Shown: piece by piece, positions 1 to 7,341 of the stretch
Numbering within the stretch: position 1 is the stretch's first letter
Layout of the letters: the number at the start of each line of letters is the position of its first letter
DNA from: Actinomycetota bacterium
GTDB taxonomy: Bacteria; Actinomycetota; Humimicrobiia; Humimicrobiales; Humimicrobiaceae
Assembly: GCA_016870675.1 (NCBI GenBank)
Contig: VGAU01000035.1
Span: 1 to 11,350 of the forward strand
Direction of reading: 5' to 3'
DNA: 11,350 nucleotides
Program-made: the position numbers and the translations under genes
Notes under the pieces: model-generated
Told to the model about the DNA's origin: nothing
The model's input: only the letters and a program-made list of their open reading frames with translations
Database searches by the model: none

Positions 1-95
1 ACATAAGTAAGACAATAGTCATGGCAACACATAATTTAGAATATACAAAAAAAATATCAAATATAGTAGAAATGAGAGACGGTAAGATAATTTAA
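1..95 (+). CDS. ABC transporter ATP-binding protein, C-terminal end (partial)
   Basis: The frame beginning at base 3 reads ISKTIVMATHNLEYTKKISN and continues to a TAA at 93-95. This is the characteristic end of an ABC ATPase: a hydrophobic strand (TIVMATH), the switch histidine that contacts the ATP gamma-phosphate (H10 of the fragment), then the closing pattern 'I-V-E-M-R-D-G-K-I-I'. The ending resembles the LolD/MacB/FtsE-like group, in which the ATPase pairs with a separate permease, but only 31 codons are visible, so substrate and subfamily are unknown. The gene enters from outside the window and converges with the larA homologue, with 161 bp of AT-rich sequence between them. Confidence 0.8.
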   Translation, partial: ISKTIVMATHNLEYTKKISNIVEMRDGKII

Positions 96-256
96 AAATT
101 TTCCTATTATTATTTTTTGATTACTATCTTAGCAAGTTTTATATTATTTAAGGTAATAAGACAGAAACCTTAAAATTCAATAGGTTAAAATTAATTAAAC
201 GGACTCTTTATTAAAAATATTTTTAAGGTCACTGTAAAACTAACCATTACCATCTG
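96..256. other. AT-rich convergent intergenic region
   Basis: This gap separates the stops of two convergent genes. It is very AT-rich, with stops in all frames. The only structure seen is a 16-bp perfect AT palindrome at 211-226 (TTAAAAATATTTTTAA). It has no GC-rich stem and no clear following T-tract, so I do not call it a terminator. Confidence 0.5.
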
Positions 257-1498
257 TTATTTTTTTAATCTGACAAATCTTCCGGTAGGAACTATGGTTA
301 TTTTAATCCTATGATTTTGAGAAATTCTGTTATCAATATATTCCTGGATATCATCTACCTTTTTAAAACCCATTTTTTCAGTTTCTTCCCTGCTGAAATC
401 TGAATAAAGCAAGACATCTGCTCTTGTAAGAAGCCTGGATATAGCTACTGCCTTATGGCCACCAAGCACGAACTTCCTCTTAAGCCTTCTGCTTATATAA
501 TCATAATTCCGACAGTATGCCATCCACTTCTCAAATATATCTTCACCAAATCCTTCACAGCAGGAAGCCACCAGGATTACGGTTCCATTTCCGGTTACTA
601 TTCCCTTAACATTTTCCAGAGCTTTCTGAGACTGATATAAGTTTATATCCTTCGGGTATCCCCCCTGAGAAGTTATTACTATATCTGCAGTTTTCTCTAC
701 TTCCCTTCCATATATGGAATCATATTTTTTTATACCTTCAAGGTAGGCTTCATTATTCTTCCCTGCCACGGCAGCAATTATATTTTTATTATCATCCAGT
801 ATCACATTGAATATAAAGTCAATACCTGCAAGTCTTCCTGCTTCTTCAATATCCTGCCTTACTGGATTATCAAAAAAATTACCCGCAACTGCCCTTTCAT
901 CCAGCATCATTGAATGGTTGAATTGAATTGAATTCCTGGCACATATTCCGGGTAAAATCGCTTTTGCTCCTCCGCTATAGCCAGCAAAATAGTGATACTC
1001 GATGCTTCCAGTAGCAATTAGAAGATCTCTTCCCAGCGCTCCTTCAAAAACTTCCAATGGAGTACCCCTGGAAGTGCGGCCGATCAATTTTGATTTTGAT
1101 TCATCTGAGTCTATAATTTCTATGCTGTCATAAATATAATCACCCACCAGCTTCTTTTTTTCGTCTTCAGTATGTTTGCGGTGGATTCCTACACCAAATA
1201 TAACTTTAATATTCCTATTTTCTATACCTCCCTTATTTAAATTTTCTACAAGCCAGGGTAAAAATTTATATGATGGACAGGGTCTTGTTATATCACTGAC
1301 GATAATACAGGCACTTTTCCTGCCCCGGGCCATCTCAGATAGTTTTCTGGATTTTACCGGATTTTTAAGAGCCTGTTTAATGATTTTATCTTCATCCAGG
1401 CCAGGGCTAATGTTTTCTCCTGAAATAATATCCAGTATGTTTTTATCCGGTATATTCAATTCTACTTTTTCTTTTCTGAAAGGAATTTCTACTCTCAT
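257..1498 (-). CDS. larA: LarA-family nickel-pincer 2-hydroxyacid racemase
   Basis: A 413-residue protein of the LarA family (lactate racemase, about 424 residues in Lactiplantibacillus plantarum). It probably racemises or epimerises a 2-hydroxyacid using the nickel-pincer nucleotide cofactor. The expected residues are visible: DITRP with R72, GIHR with H106, H169 shortly before AGYSGGAK, K179 (the lysine that carries the pincer in LarA), H195 in FNHSM (nickel ligand) and the Y288-Q289-x2-K292 substrate pattern. No signal peptide or membrane segment is seen. The ATG start overlaps the upstream malic enzyme stop as ATGA, with a weak GGA about 9 nt upstream inside the preceding gene, so the two are probably co-transcribed and translationally coupled. 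The family includes lactate, malate, phenyllactate and other racemases, so the substrate is not fixed by sequence. The neighbour makes malate a good candidate. LarB, LarC and LarE, which make the cofactor, are not in the window. Confidence 0.88.
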   Translation of the reverse strand: MRVEIPFRKEKVELNIPDKNILDIISGENISPGLDEDKIIKQALKNPVKSRKLSEMARGRKSACIIVSDITRPCPSYKFLPWLVENLNKGGIENRNIKVIFGVGIHRKHTEDEKKKLVGDYIYDSIEIIDSDESKSKLIGRTSRGTPLEVFEGALGRDLLIATGSIEYHYFAGYSGGAKAILPGICARNSIQFNHSMMLDERAVAGNFFDNPVRQDIEEAGRLAGIDFIFNVILDDNKNIIAAVAGKNNEAYLEGIKKYDSIYGREVEKTADIVITSQGGYPKDINLYQSQKALENVKGIVTGNGTVILVASCCEGFGEDIFEKWMAYCRNYDYISRRLKRKFVLGGHKAVAISRLLTRADVLLYSDFSREETEKMGFKKVDDIQEYIDNRISQNHRIKITIVPTGRFVRLKK

Positions 1499-2721
1499 AA
1501 CCGGTTTTCCATAATTTTTTTTGCTTTTCTTTCAATAAATTCTAAATCTACCTCACCGCGCGTATTACCGGTCTCCATAGCAGCTCTGGCTACACTTACC
1601 GCAACAGCCGGTAGAACCCTCCTGTCAAAAGGTTTGGGAATAATGTAATCTTCCTTTAGATCATCGCTCACAATTTCCGAAATGGCTTTTACAGCAGCCA
1701 GTTTCATTTCTGTGTTTATCTCTATTGCTCTCGCGTCAAGAGCTCCCCTGAATATTCCTGGAAATGCCAGTACATTATTAACCTGATTGGGATAATCGCT
1801 TCTTCCGGTAGCAATAATCCTGGCACCACATTTCATGGCAAGTTCTGGTTTAATTTCAGGCTCTGGGTTTGCCAGGGCAAATATAATTGGATTTTTTTTC
1901 ATCTTTTTTATCATTTCAGCAGCCAGGACATTTGCAACTGATACCCCTACAAATACATCAGCATCTTCCAATGCACAGGATAGGTCTCCTTTTATATTAT
2001 TTAAATTTGTAAGTTCTGCCAGTCTTTGCTTTGCGGTATTCAAGCCTTCCCTGCCCTTATATATTATTCCTCTCCTGTCACATACAATAATATCCACTGC
2101 ACCGATGTAATTTAATAAATTTATAATAGAAGTACCGGCTGCCCCTGCTCCATTTATAACTATTTTTACCTCTGTTATATCTTTCTCGTAAATCTTCAGA
2201 GCACCGAGTAGCCCGGCCAGGGTTACAATGGCAGTCCCATGCTGATCATCATGGAAGATAAGCATATTTGTTTCTTTCTTCAGCCTGTCCTCGATCTCGA
2301 AACACCTGGGCGCTGCAATGTCCTCCAGGTTTATTCCCGCAAATGATGGCTCCAGCATTTTTATAGTATTTATAACCACTTCATTATCCTGGCTGTCTAT
2401 GCATATAGGAAAGGCAGATACTCCTCCAAACTGCTTAAATAACACACATTTCCCTTCCATTACCGGAAGGGCTGCTCTGGCTCCAATATTTCCAAGACCC
2501 AGAACAGCGGAGCCATCAGATACCACCGCAATCATATTACCCCTGGCTGTATATGTATTTAATTCTCCAGGGTTTTTAGCAATTATACGGCAGGGTTCTG
2601 CAACGCCCGGGGAATATGCGAGGGATAAGTCATGGTCACTATTGGTTTTTACTTTACTTATTATATCAATCTTACCAACATTTTTTTTATGCATTTCCAA
2701 TGCTTCTTCATAAATATTCAA
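1495..2721 (-). CDS. Malic enzyme (malate dehydrogenase, decarboxylating)
   Basis: A 408-residue short-form bacterial malic enzyme that oxidatively decarboxylates L-malate to pyruvate and CO2, probably with NAD. Visible motifs in order: YSPGVAEP with Y36; MEGK with K91, the likely general base; NLEDIAAPRCFEIE with E133 and D134 for the divalent metal; FHDDQHGT with D158/D159; the dinucleotide-binding GAGAAG (191-196) with D215 at the end of the next strand; FALANPEPE (281-289); and GRSDYPNQVNN (306-316). There is no C-terminal phosphotransacetylase-like domain, unlike the roughly 760-residue MaeB type. The start is TTG at 2721, supported by AGGTGA 7 nt upstream; the next in-frame Met is residue 10. 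It is the first gene of a two-gene unit with larA. The cytoplasmic role is anaplerotic or catabolic malate use. Confidence 0.95.
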   Translation of the reverse strand: MNIYEEALEMHKKNVGKIDIISKVKTNSDHDLSLAYSPGVAEPCRIIAKNPGELNTYTARGNMIAVVSDGSAVLGLGNIGARAALPVMEGKCVLFKQFGGVSAFPICIDSQDNEVVINTIKMLEPSFAGINLEDIAAPRCFEIEDRLKKETNMLIFHDDQHGTAIVTLAGLLGALKIYEKDITEVKIVINGAGAAGTSIINLLNYIGAVDIIVCDRRGIIYKGREGLNTAKQRLAELTNLNNIKGDLSCALEDADVFVGVSVANVLAAEMIKKMKKNPIIFALANPEPEIKPELAMKCGARIIATGRSDYPNQVNNVLAFPGIFRGALDARAIEINTEMKLAAVKAISEIVSDDLKEDYIIPKPFDRRVLPAVAVSVARAAMETGNTRGEVDLEFIERKAKKIMENRL

Positions 2722-2728
2722 TTGATTT

Positions 2729-2734
2729 TCACCT
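2729..2734 (-). promoter_or_regulatory. Ribosome binding site supporting the TTG start of the malic enzyme
   Basis: The minus strand reads AGGTGA with a 7-nt spacer to the TTG at 2721. This selects TTG over the Met at residue 10. Confidence 0.7.
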
Positions 2735-2780
2735 ATTCTTTTCTATCTTTAATAATTTAGTTTTAATATTTATTTATGAT

Positions 2781-2813
2781 ACTAGTTTTTATATTCTTTA
2801 TCACTAGTTGATA
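2781..2813. repeat. Paired ACTAGT palindromes upstream of the malic enzyme
   Basis: ACTAGT occurs at 2781-2786 and again at 2803-2808, 22 bp apart or about two helical turns. The second copy lies inside TATCA-CTAGT-TGATA (2799-2813). Between the copies the minus strand carries TATAAA (2793-2788), a possible -10 element for the malic enzyme/larA unit. The arrangement is compatible with a repressor operator, but no regulator family is recognised. Confidence 0.3.
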
Positions 2814-2814
2814 A

Positions 2815-2898
2815 TTATTTTTTAAATTTTTTAGCATGTTTGTTTAATGCTACCACTACTGGAAGCTCTTCACCAGATAAAAAATAAGAAACTAACAT
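2815..2898 (-). CDS. Possible 27-residue small ORF, unrecognised
   Basis: An ATG-started minus-strand frame of 27 codons ends in TAA 93 bp upstream of the malic enzyme start. The product begins MLVSYFLSGEELPVVVALNK and ends in a lysine-rich tail. Its composition is more protein-like and less AT-monotonous than the surrounding intergenic DNA. No Shine-Dalgarno sequence precedes the ATG, and the stretch largely coincides with an inverted repeat, so it could instead be an RNA element or a gene remnant. I recognise no family. Confidence 0.2.
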   Translation of the reverse strand: MLVSYFLSGEELPVVVALNKHAKKFKK

Positions 2899-2900
2899 GC
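2834..2900. repeat. Long inverted repeat in the divergent intergenic region
   Basis: GCATGTTTGTT (2834-2844) is complementary at 10 of 11 positions to AACTAACATGC (2890-2900). Inside the 45-nt loop, CTGG...CCAG (2859-2862, 2873-2876) with GAA/TTC can form a smaller bulged hairpin. On neither strand does a T-tract follow closely enough for an ordinary terminator. It may be a structured RNA, an operator, or an accident of a small coding region. Confidence 0.35.
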
Positions 2901-2911
2901 AATTTAACAGG

Positions 2912-2946
2912 TATAATTTTATTATTGATAAATTATGACATATAAT
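2912..2946 (+). promoter_or_regulatory. Candidate promoter boxes for the phosphatase-kinase operon
   Basis: Two perfect TATAAT hexamers lie on the plus strand, at 2912-2917 and 2941-2946. Neither has a good TTGACA-like -35 at 16-18 bp. The first would start transcripts near 2924. The second would start them near 2953-2954, at the second possible ATG of the phosphatase, implying a leaderless message. No Shine-Dalgarno sequence is present before either ATG. Confidence 0.4.
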
Positions 2947-2947
2947 A

Positions 2948-3706
2948 ATGTGCATGGAATATTTTGCAGATACAGACATTGGAAAATATAGAGAAAAAAA
3001 TGAAGATTATCTTTATGCTGAAAACAACCTATTTATTATAGCCGATGGTATGGGAGGACACATGGCCGGAGAGGTTGCAAGCAGAATTGCTATTGAAACT
3101 TTCATAGAAAATTTTAATAGTAGTCTGAAAGATAGAAGTAAAAAAATTTCAGATAATAAAAAAACAGATAAACCAGGCTCCAGCCAGATAAAGGAGCTAT
3201 TACTTAAAAGCATTAAAAATGCCAACAGGGAAGTATACAGCAAAGCAATCCTGCAACCTGGCTATTACGGTATGGGAACCACATTTACAGGATGCTATAT
3301 CCAGCAAGACAAAGCATATACAATTCATGTGGGTGACAGCAGACTTTATATTAAAAGAGGCAGTGAGTTTAATCTGTTAACTTCCGATCATACCATCGTT
3401 GGTGAATTATTCAGAAGAGGAGAAATAAGCTATGAGCAAACTTTCAATCATCCTCAAAGAAACTACCTCACAAATGTCCTCGGAGTTGCAAAAGATGTAG
3501 ATCCGGATTTTAATTCATATAAAGTCCTACCAGAAGATATACTGCTCCTGTGTTCTGATGGACTTAATTCCATGTTGAAGGATGAAGATATCGACAATAT
3601 TATTGATAAATATAAAGATGCTAAAGATATTGCAAAGAATCTTATAAAAGGTGCAATAAAAAAAGGTGGTCTGGATAATATAACAGTTATAGTTGTAAAA
3701 ATTTAA
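2948..3706 (+). CDS. PP2C-family Ser/Thr protein phosphatase (Stp/PrpC type)
   Basis: A 252-residue soluble PPM/PP2C phosphatase that removes phosphate from Ser/Thr residues, probably counteracting the kinase encoded next. All metal-site motifs are present in order: NED with D20, DGMGGH with D33, GDSRLY (129-134), SDG with D204, and GGLDNITVI with D243. These are the usual aspartates of the binuclear Mn/Mg centre. Length is typical (about 240-260). A loop rich in Lys and Ser at about 60-80 is longer than usual. Two starts are possible, ATG at 2948 or ATG at 2954. The second gives MEYFADTDIG, closer to the usual family N-terminus, and sits where a leaderless transcript could begin. The stop is followed 3 nt later by the kinase start, the conserved phosphatase-kinase pairing. 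Confidence 0.95.
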   Translation: MCMEYFADTDIGKYREKNEDYLYAENNLFIIADGMGGHMAGEVASRIAIETFIENFNSSLKDRSKKISDNKKTDKPGSSQIKELLLKSIKNANREVYSKAILQPGYYGMGTTFTGCYIQQDKAYTIHVGDSRLYIKRGSEFNLLTSDHTIVGELFRRGEISYEQTFNHPQRNYLTNVLGVAKDVDPDFNSYKVLPEDILLLCSDGLNSMLKDEDIDNIIDKYKDAKDIAKNLIKGAIKKGGLDNITVIVVKI

Positions 3707-3709
3707 GAT

Positions 3710-5542
3710 ATGTTCAATAAAGATTTTAGAGAATATAAATTAATCTCAAAAAGATACAGGATAATCAAAAAGATAGCTTCGGGTGGAATGGCTGATATCT
3801 TTCTGGGAGATGACTTAAAACTGAACAGAAAAGTCGCTGTAAAAATATTATCTGCTAATTATGCAGGTGATAGAAATTTTGTGGCAAGATTCAAGAGCGA
3901 AGCACAAATTCTTGCCAGGCTTAATCATCCTAATATTGTACAGGTATACGACTGGGGAGAATTTAACAGCTCCTATTTTATTTGCATGGAGTATATTGAA
4001 GGAGAAAGTTTAAAGGAAATAATAGAAAAAAAGGGTCCGCTGCCCCCTGAGACTGTTGCTGACTATGCAATACAAATCTCCAGCGCGCTGCTGGCAGCTC
4101 ATAAAAACAACCTTGTACACCGTGATATTAAACCTCAGAATATACTTGTAACCCTGGAAGGAAAAGTTAAAGTTACTGATTTTGGCATTGCAAAATCCCT
4201 GACTGTTGATGTCACCAAAACACTAAATATAATGGGAACAGCTCATTACATCTCACCTGAACAGGCAAAGGGGGAAGTTTTAGACCACCGGACAGATATT
4301 TACTCATTAGGGATTGTATTGTATGAAATGTTAACTGCAGATGTTCCTTTTAGAGGGAGTAGCTCCATAGACATTAGCCTCAAACATATATATGAAAAAC
4401 CTTTAAAGCCATCTGAACTAATGGAAAATATACCAGATAAATTAGAAAAAATAATAATGCATTGTCTGGAAAAAAACCCCCTGGCGCGCTATCCAACTGT
4501 AAGAGAACTGATAGGCGACCTTCAAAAATACGAGACCGATAAACCTTTAAGTTTCAGCGCCAAAGGACAAAATCTAAATAGAGCCGGCGTATTTATAAAA
4601 AAAATAAGGCCTCATCTGGCCACTATTATTATGGCAGCTTTTATGGTTGTCTTTCTGGTGTTATTTATATTTTATAGTTATAAATACTATAATGATAAAA
4701 TTTCTGACCACTCTATGGTCTCGGTCCCCCCGGTTGAAAATATTCCAGCTGAAAATGCAAAAGAAATACTTGCATTATTTAATCTGAATTTGATAGTAAA
4801 AGACGAAATCTACAATTCAGAAATCCCGGAAGGATTTATCATAGAACAAACTCCAGAACCCGAAAAAAATATTCCAACCGGCAGCGATATTGAAGTAATT
4901 ATCAGCAAAGGTCGGGAAATTACATTTATTCTAACTCCTAACCTAATAGGTCTTAGCCTGGAAGATGCCTCAGAAATATTAGAGAATTCCGGACTCATAA
5001 AAGGAAATATTTCTAAAGAATATTCCAGTACTTTTAAAGAAAATTTGATCATGGACCAAAAGCCGGAGTTTAATGAAAGAATTGAGCCGGGAGGATCTGT
5101 AAATATAATTGTAAGCAAAGGTGAGGAGACCATCATTATTCCCAATATTATTGGCCTGGACTTTATAGAAGCTTCAAATTATCTTGAATCTCTTGGCCTG
5201 ATAGTAAAAAGCACTAATAAAGCCCCTGTAACAAGTACAGATATAACAAATGAAACTGGAAAAATCATAAAAATAATCCCATCTCCGGGTACCAAAGTCA
5301 AAGCAAATAGTCTGGTGGAAATAACAATTTCAACAAATGAGCCGCTGGTTCTTGTTCCTGATCTTATGAACTTTAGCGTTGAACAGGCTAAAAGTAAGCT
5401 TGATTTAGAAGGTATTAATTATGAAATAAGTTATATAAATACAGATTACTCGGTACAGGAAGGTACAGTTTTAGGTCAAAATCCTGAAGCTGGAACCTAC
5501 ATTTCCCCGGGTTCCAGTGTAATTTTATCTATAGGCAGTTAA
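3710..5542 (+). CDS. PASTA-domain transmembrane Ser/Thr protein kinase (PrkC/StkP/PknB type)
   Basis: A 610-residue membrane kinase. The cytoplasmic Hanks-type domain (about 15-275) has a glycine loop at ASGGMA (23-28, Ala where the first Gly usually lies), K45 in VAVK, E64 in helix C, HRDIKPQN (137-144) with catalytic D139, DFG (157-159) and an activation loop with T169 and T171 in the positions of known autophosphorylation sites, followed by GTAHYISPEQ. A basic juxtamembrane stretch leads to one transmembrane helix at about 303-323. The extracellular part holds four PASTA repeats (about 337-401, 405-472, 475-543, 547-610), which in this family bind muropeptide or lipid II and link cell-wall state to phosphorylation. 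The start lies 3 nt after the phosphatase stop with no clear Shine-Dalgarno sequence, so coupling is likely. The stop is 6 bp from the convergent accA stop. Confidence 0.95.
   Translation: MFNKDFREYKLISKRYRIIKKIASGGMADIFLGDDLKLNRKVAVKILSANYAGDRNFVARFKSEAQILARLNHPNIVQVYDWGEFNSSYFICMEYIEGESLKEIIEKKGPLPPETVADYAIQISSALLAAHKNNLVHRDIKPQNILVTLEGKVKVTDFGIAKSLTVDVTKTLNIMGTAHYISPEQAKGEVLDHRTDIYSLGIVLYEMLTADVPFRGSSSIDISLKHIYEKPLKPSELMENIPDKLEKIIMHCLEKNPLARYPTVRELIGDLQKYETDKPLSFSAKGQNLNRAGVFIKKIRPHLATIIMAAFMVVFLVLFIFYSYKYYNDKISDHSMVSVPPVENIPAENAKEILALFNLNLIVKDEIYNSEIPEGFIIEQTPEPEKNIPTGSDIEVIISKGREITFILTPNLIGLSLEDASEILENSGLIKGNISKEYSSTFKENLIMDQKPEFNERIEPGGSVNIIVSKGEETIIIPNIIGLDFIEASNYLESLGLIVKSTNKAPVTSTDITNETGKIIKIIPSPGTKVKANSLVEITISTNEPLVLVPDLMNFSVEQAKSKLDLEGINYEISYINTDYSVQEGTVLGQNPEAGTYISPGSSVILSIGS
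5490..5517. other. Perfect 8-bp inverted repeat in the last PASTA repeat, downstream of accA
   Basis: CTGGAACC (5490-5497) and GGTTCCAG (5510-5517) can form an 8-bp stem with a 12-nt loop on either strand. On the minus strand it lies about 30 nt after the accA stop, where the fatty-acid operon should end. The first T-run (TTTT) follows roughly 10 nt later, so it is not a canonical intrinsic terminator. It may simply reflect coding sequence. Confidence 0.25.
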
Positions 5543-5548
5543 GACCTG

Positions 5549-6523
5549 TCATTCAGTACTGAAAAATCCCATGGATTCAAATTTCTTAGCTCTTCTGGAC
5601 TTTAATTCTTCTCCAGGAATGCTGGCAAACCTCTCCAACGCATCAATAATATATTTTTTTACAATCTTTACCATTCTTCCGGGCGCATTCTGAGCCCCGC
5701 CAATTGGTTCGTGGATAACCCTATCTATTATCTTGAGTCTAAGCATATCTCTTGAAGTCAGTCTTAGTTCCCTTGCTGCCAGTTTGGTACCGGAAGGATT
5801 TTTCCATAGAATAGCTGCACATCCTTCTGGCGAAATAACTGAATAAGTAGAATTTTCCAGCATTGCCACTTCATTTCCAACAGCCAGCGCCAGTGCTCCC
5901 CCGCTTCCTCCTTCACCAATTAAAATAGCAATAATGGGAACCTTAACTTCAAACATAAGCAAGATACTTTTTGCAATAGCGCTTGCCTGTCCATCATCTT
6001 CAGCTTCAAGAGCAGGGCACGCTCCTGGCGTATCTATTAAAGTAACGATAGGAAAACCGAACCTGTCGGCCAGCCGCATAATCCTCTGGGATTTTCTATA
6101 TCCCTGAGGTATGCTCATACCAAAGTTATATTCCAATCTCTGCTTTATATCTTTGCCTTTATTATGCCCGATAACAGCAACAGTCTTTCCATTAATCTTA
6201 CCCAGACCTGCAACAATCGATCTGTCCTCACCGGTCAGCCTGTCACCGGAAAGTTTTACAAAATCTTCAAAAATACCATTTATATAATCCAGGCATTGTG
6301 GCCGGTTTTCATTTCTCGAAAGCTCCACGATCTTCCAGACTCTTTTAGCGTCCCTTTCAACTTTTTTATAACTTTCAATTTTCCGGGCAAGATCTCTTTC
6401 TGCATCTTTAAAATGTATACCAGTAAAGAAAGGGATTTTTTTTAATTTTTCAAGCTTGGACAGTGACCCTAAAATCTCTTTAAGATAACTTTTTGGAATT
6501 TCTTCCAGCTTTTTTAAATCCAT
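5549..6523 (-). CDS. accA: Acetyl-CoA carboxylase carboxyltransferase subunit alpha
   Basis: A 324-residue AccA (E. coli about 319). With AccD it transfers the carboxyl group from carboxybiotin to acetyl-CoA, giving malonyl-CoA for fatty-acid synthesis. It has the usual helical N-terminus (1-70), then the crotonase-like core: GDRL (93-96), IGHNKG (118-123), IPQGYRKSQRIMRLADRFGF (138-157), DTPGACP (164-170), GEGGSGGA (203-210, the oxyanion glycines) and STYSVISPEGCAAILWK (225-241). The ATG is 1 nt after the accD stop, with AAGGA about 5 nt upstream inside accD, so the two subunits are translated as a coupled pair. It is the last gene of the operon, and its stop lies 6 bp from the kinase stop. 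The biotin carboxylase and carrier subunits are not in the window. Confidence 0.97.
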   Translation of the reverse strand: MDLKKLEEIPKSYLKEILGSLSKLEKLKKIPFFTGIHFKDAERDLARKIESYKKVERDAKRVWKIVELSRNENRPQCLDYINGIFEDFVKLSGDRLTGEDRSIVAGLGKINGKTVAVIGHNKGKDIKQRLEYNFGMSIPQGYRKSQRIMRLADRFGFPIVTLIDTPGACPALEAEDDGQASAIAKSILLMFEVKVPIIAILIGEGGSGGALALAVGNEVAMLENSTYSVISPEGCAAILWKNPSGTKLAARELRLTSRDMLRLKIIDRVIHEPIGGAQNAPGRMVKIVKKYIIDALERFASIPGEELKSRRAKKFESMGFFSTE

Positions 6524-6524
6524 A

Positions 6525-7301
6525 TCATTCCTTAAATAACTTTAACAGATTAGTCAGAGTATACTTAAGCTCATTTCTATTTACAATCATATCCACCTGA
6601 CCATTTTTTAAATTCCTCTCTGAAGTTCCGAAATCAGGAGGAAGATTCTTTTTTATAGTCTGTTTTACAACTCTTGGACCTGCAAAACAGAAGAGCGCAT
6701 CAGGTTCCGCTATTATGATATCCGCCACTGTGGCAAAGCTTGCGCTAACACCTCCAGAAGTGGGATTGGTAATTATGGTTATATAGGGGATTTTACTCTC
6801 CTTTACTCTGTTCACACTGGAGACTGTCTTTGCCATTTGCATCAGGGATATTACCCCCTCCTGCATCCTTGCTCCACCTGATGCGCAGAATATAACCAGG
6901 GGAATATTTTTTTCAATACAGTAGTTGGATAAAATCTTAATCTTCTCTCCTACCACACTTCCCATGCTTCCGCCCATAAAACCAAAATCCATAACACCAA
7001 GGGCAACATTATTTCCCTCTATCTTTGCCTCACCAATGATGACTGCTTCATCCAGGCTGGTTTTAAGCTTCGTCTCTTTCAGTCTTACACTATAAGACTT
7101 GACATCATAAAAGTTTAAGAAATCATCTGAATTAATATTCTTTCCCAGCTCGATAAAACTATTGCTGTCTACAGTAATTTGCAATCTGTCCCTTGCATTA
7201 ATATAGTGGTGATAATTGCAGTACGGACATACCCACAGATTTAATATAAAAATTTCATTTTCAATATCCTTAGTGCAATTCTTGCATTTGATTTTTTCCA
7301 T
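6525..7301 (-). CDS. accD: Acetyl-CoA carboxylase carboxyltransferase subunit beta
   Basis: A 258-residue AccD, the zinc-ribbon partner of AccA. The four zinc cysteines are C6, C9, C25 and C28. The crotonase-like core shows GGSMGSVVGEK (110-120), CASGGARMQEG (139-149), NPTSGGVSASFA (179-190) and FAGPRVVKQTI (206-216). It is somewhat shorter than the usual 280-300, mainly because the zinc ribbon begins almost at the N-terminus. The in-frame codons upstream back to fabF offer no ATG, GTG or TTG, so ATG at 7301 is the start, with AAAGG about 9 nt upstream. The segment after the GPR motif (223-240, ending GQVDMIV) is more divergent than the rest but keeps the expected C-terminal GxVD pattern. It follows fabF by 40 nt and overlaps nothing. 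Confidence 0.96.
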   Translation of the reverse strand: MEKIKCKNCTKDIENEIFILNLWVCPYCNYHHYINARDRLQITVDSNSFIELGKNINSDDFLNFYDVKSYSVRLKETKLKTSLDEAVIIGEAKIEGNNVALGVMDFGFMGGSMGSVVGEKIKILSNYCIEKNIPLVIFCASGGARMQEGVISLMQMAKTVSSVNRVKESKIPYITIITNPTSGGVSASFATVADIIIAEPDALFCFAGPRVVKQTIKKNLPPDFGTSERNLKNGQVDMIVNRNELKYTLTNLLKLFKE

Positions 7302-7341
7302 CTTATATGCCTTTATGAATATATATGTTATATATGTCCCT

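Noticed and set aside
211..226. AT-only palindrome downstream of larA, considered as a terminator
   Set aside because: There is no GC in the stem; perfect AT palindromes of this size are expected by chance in such AT-rich DNA.
170..246. A 20-codon minus-strand frame downstream of larA
   Set aside because: It has no ribosome binding site and low-complexity AT-rich codons; not distinguishable from chance.
2318..2713. A 131-codon plus-strand open frame
   Set aside because: It is antisense to the malic enzyme N-terminal half, which carries clear family motifs; a shadow frame.
4810..5145. A 111-codon minus-strand open frame
   Set aside because: It is antisense to the PASTA repeats of the kinase and has no family features.
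5552..5563. The 12-bp palindrome TTCAGTACTGAA at the end of accA, considered as a terminator
   Set aside because: It codes the last four AccA residues, the stem would be only about 4 bp, and no T-tract follows on either strand.
7314..7340. Alternating ATATAT/TATATATGT repeats between fabF and accD
   Set aside because: A short AT-rich tract with no palindromic or tandem structure beyond what composition would produce; accD probably uses the AAAGG site next to it.
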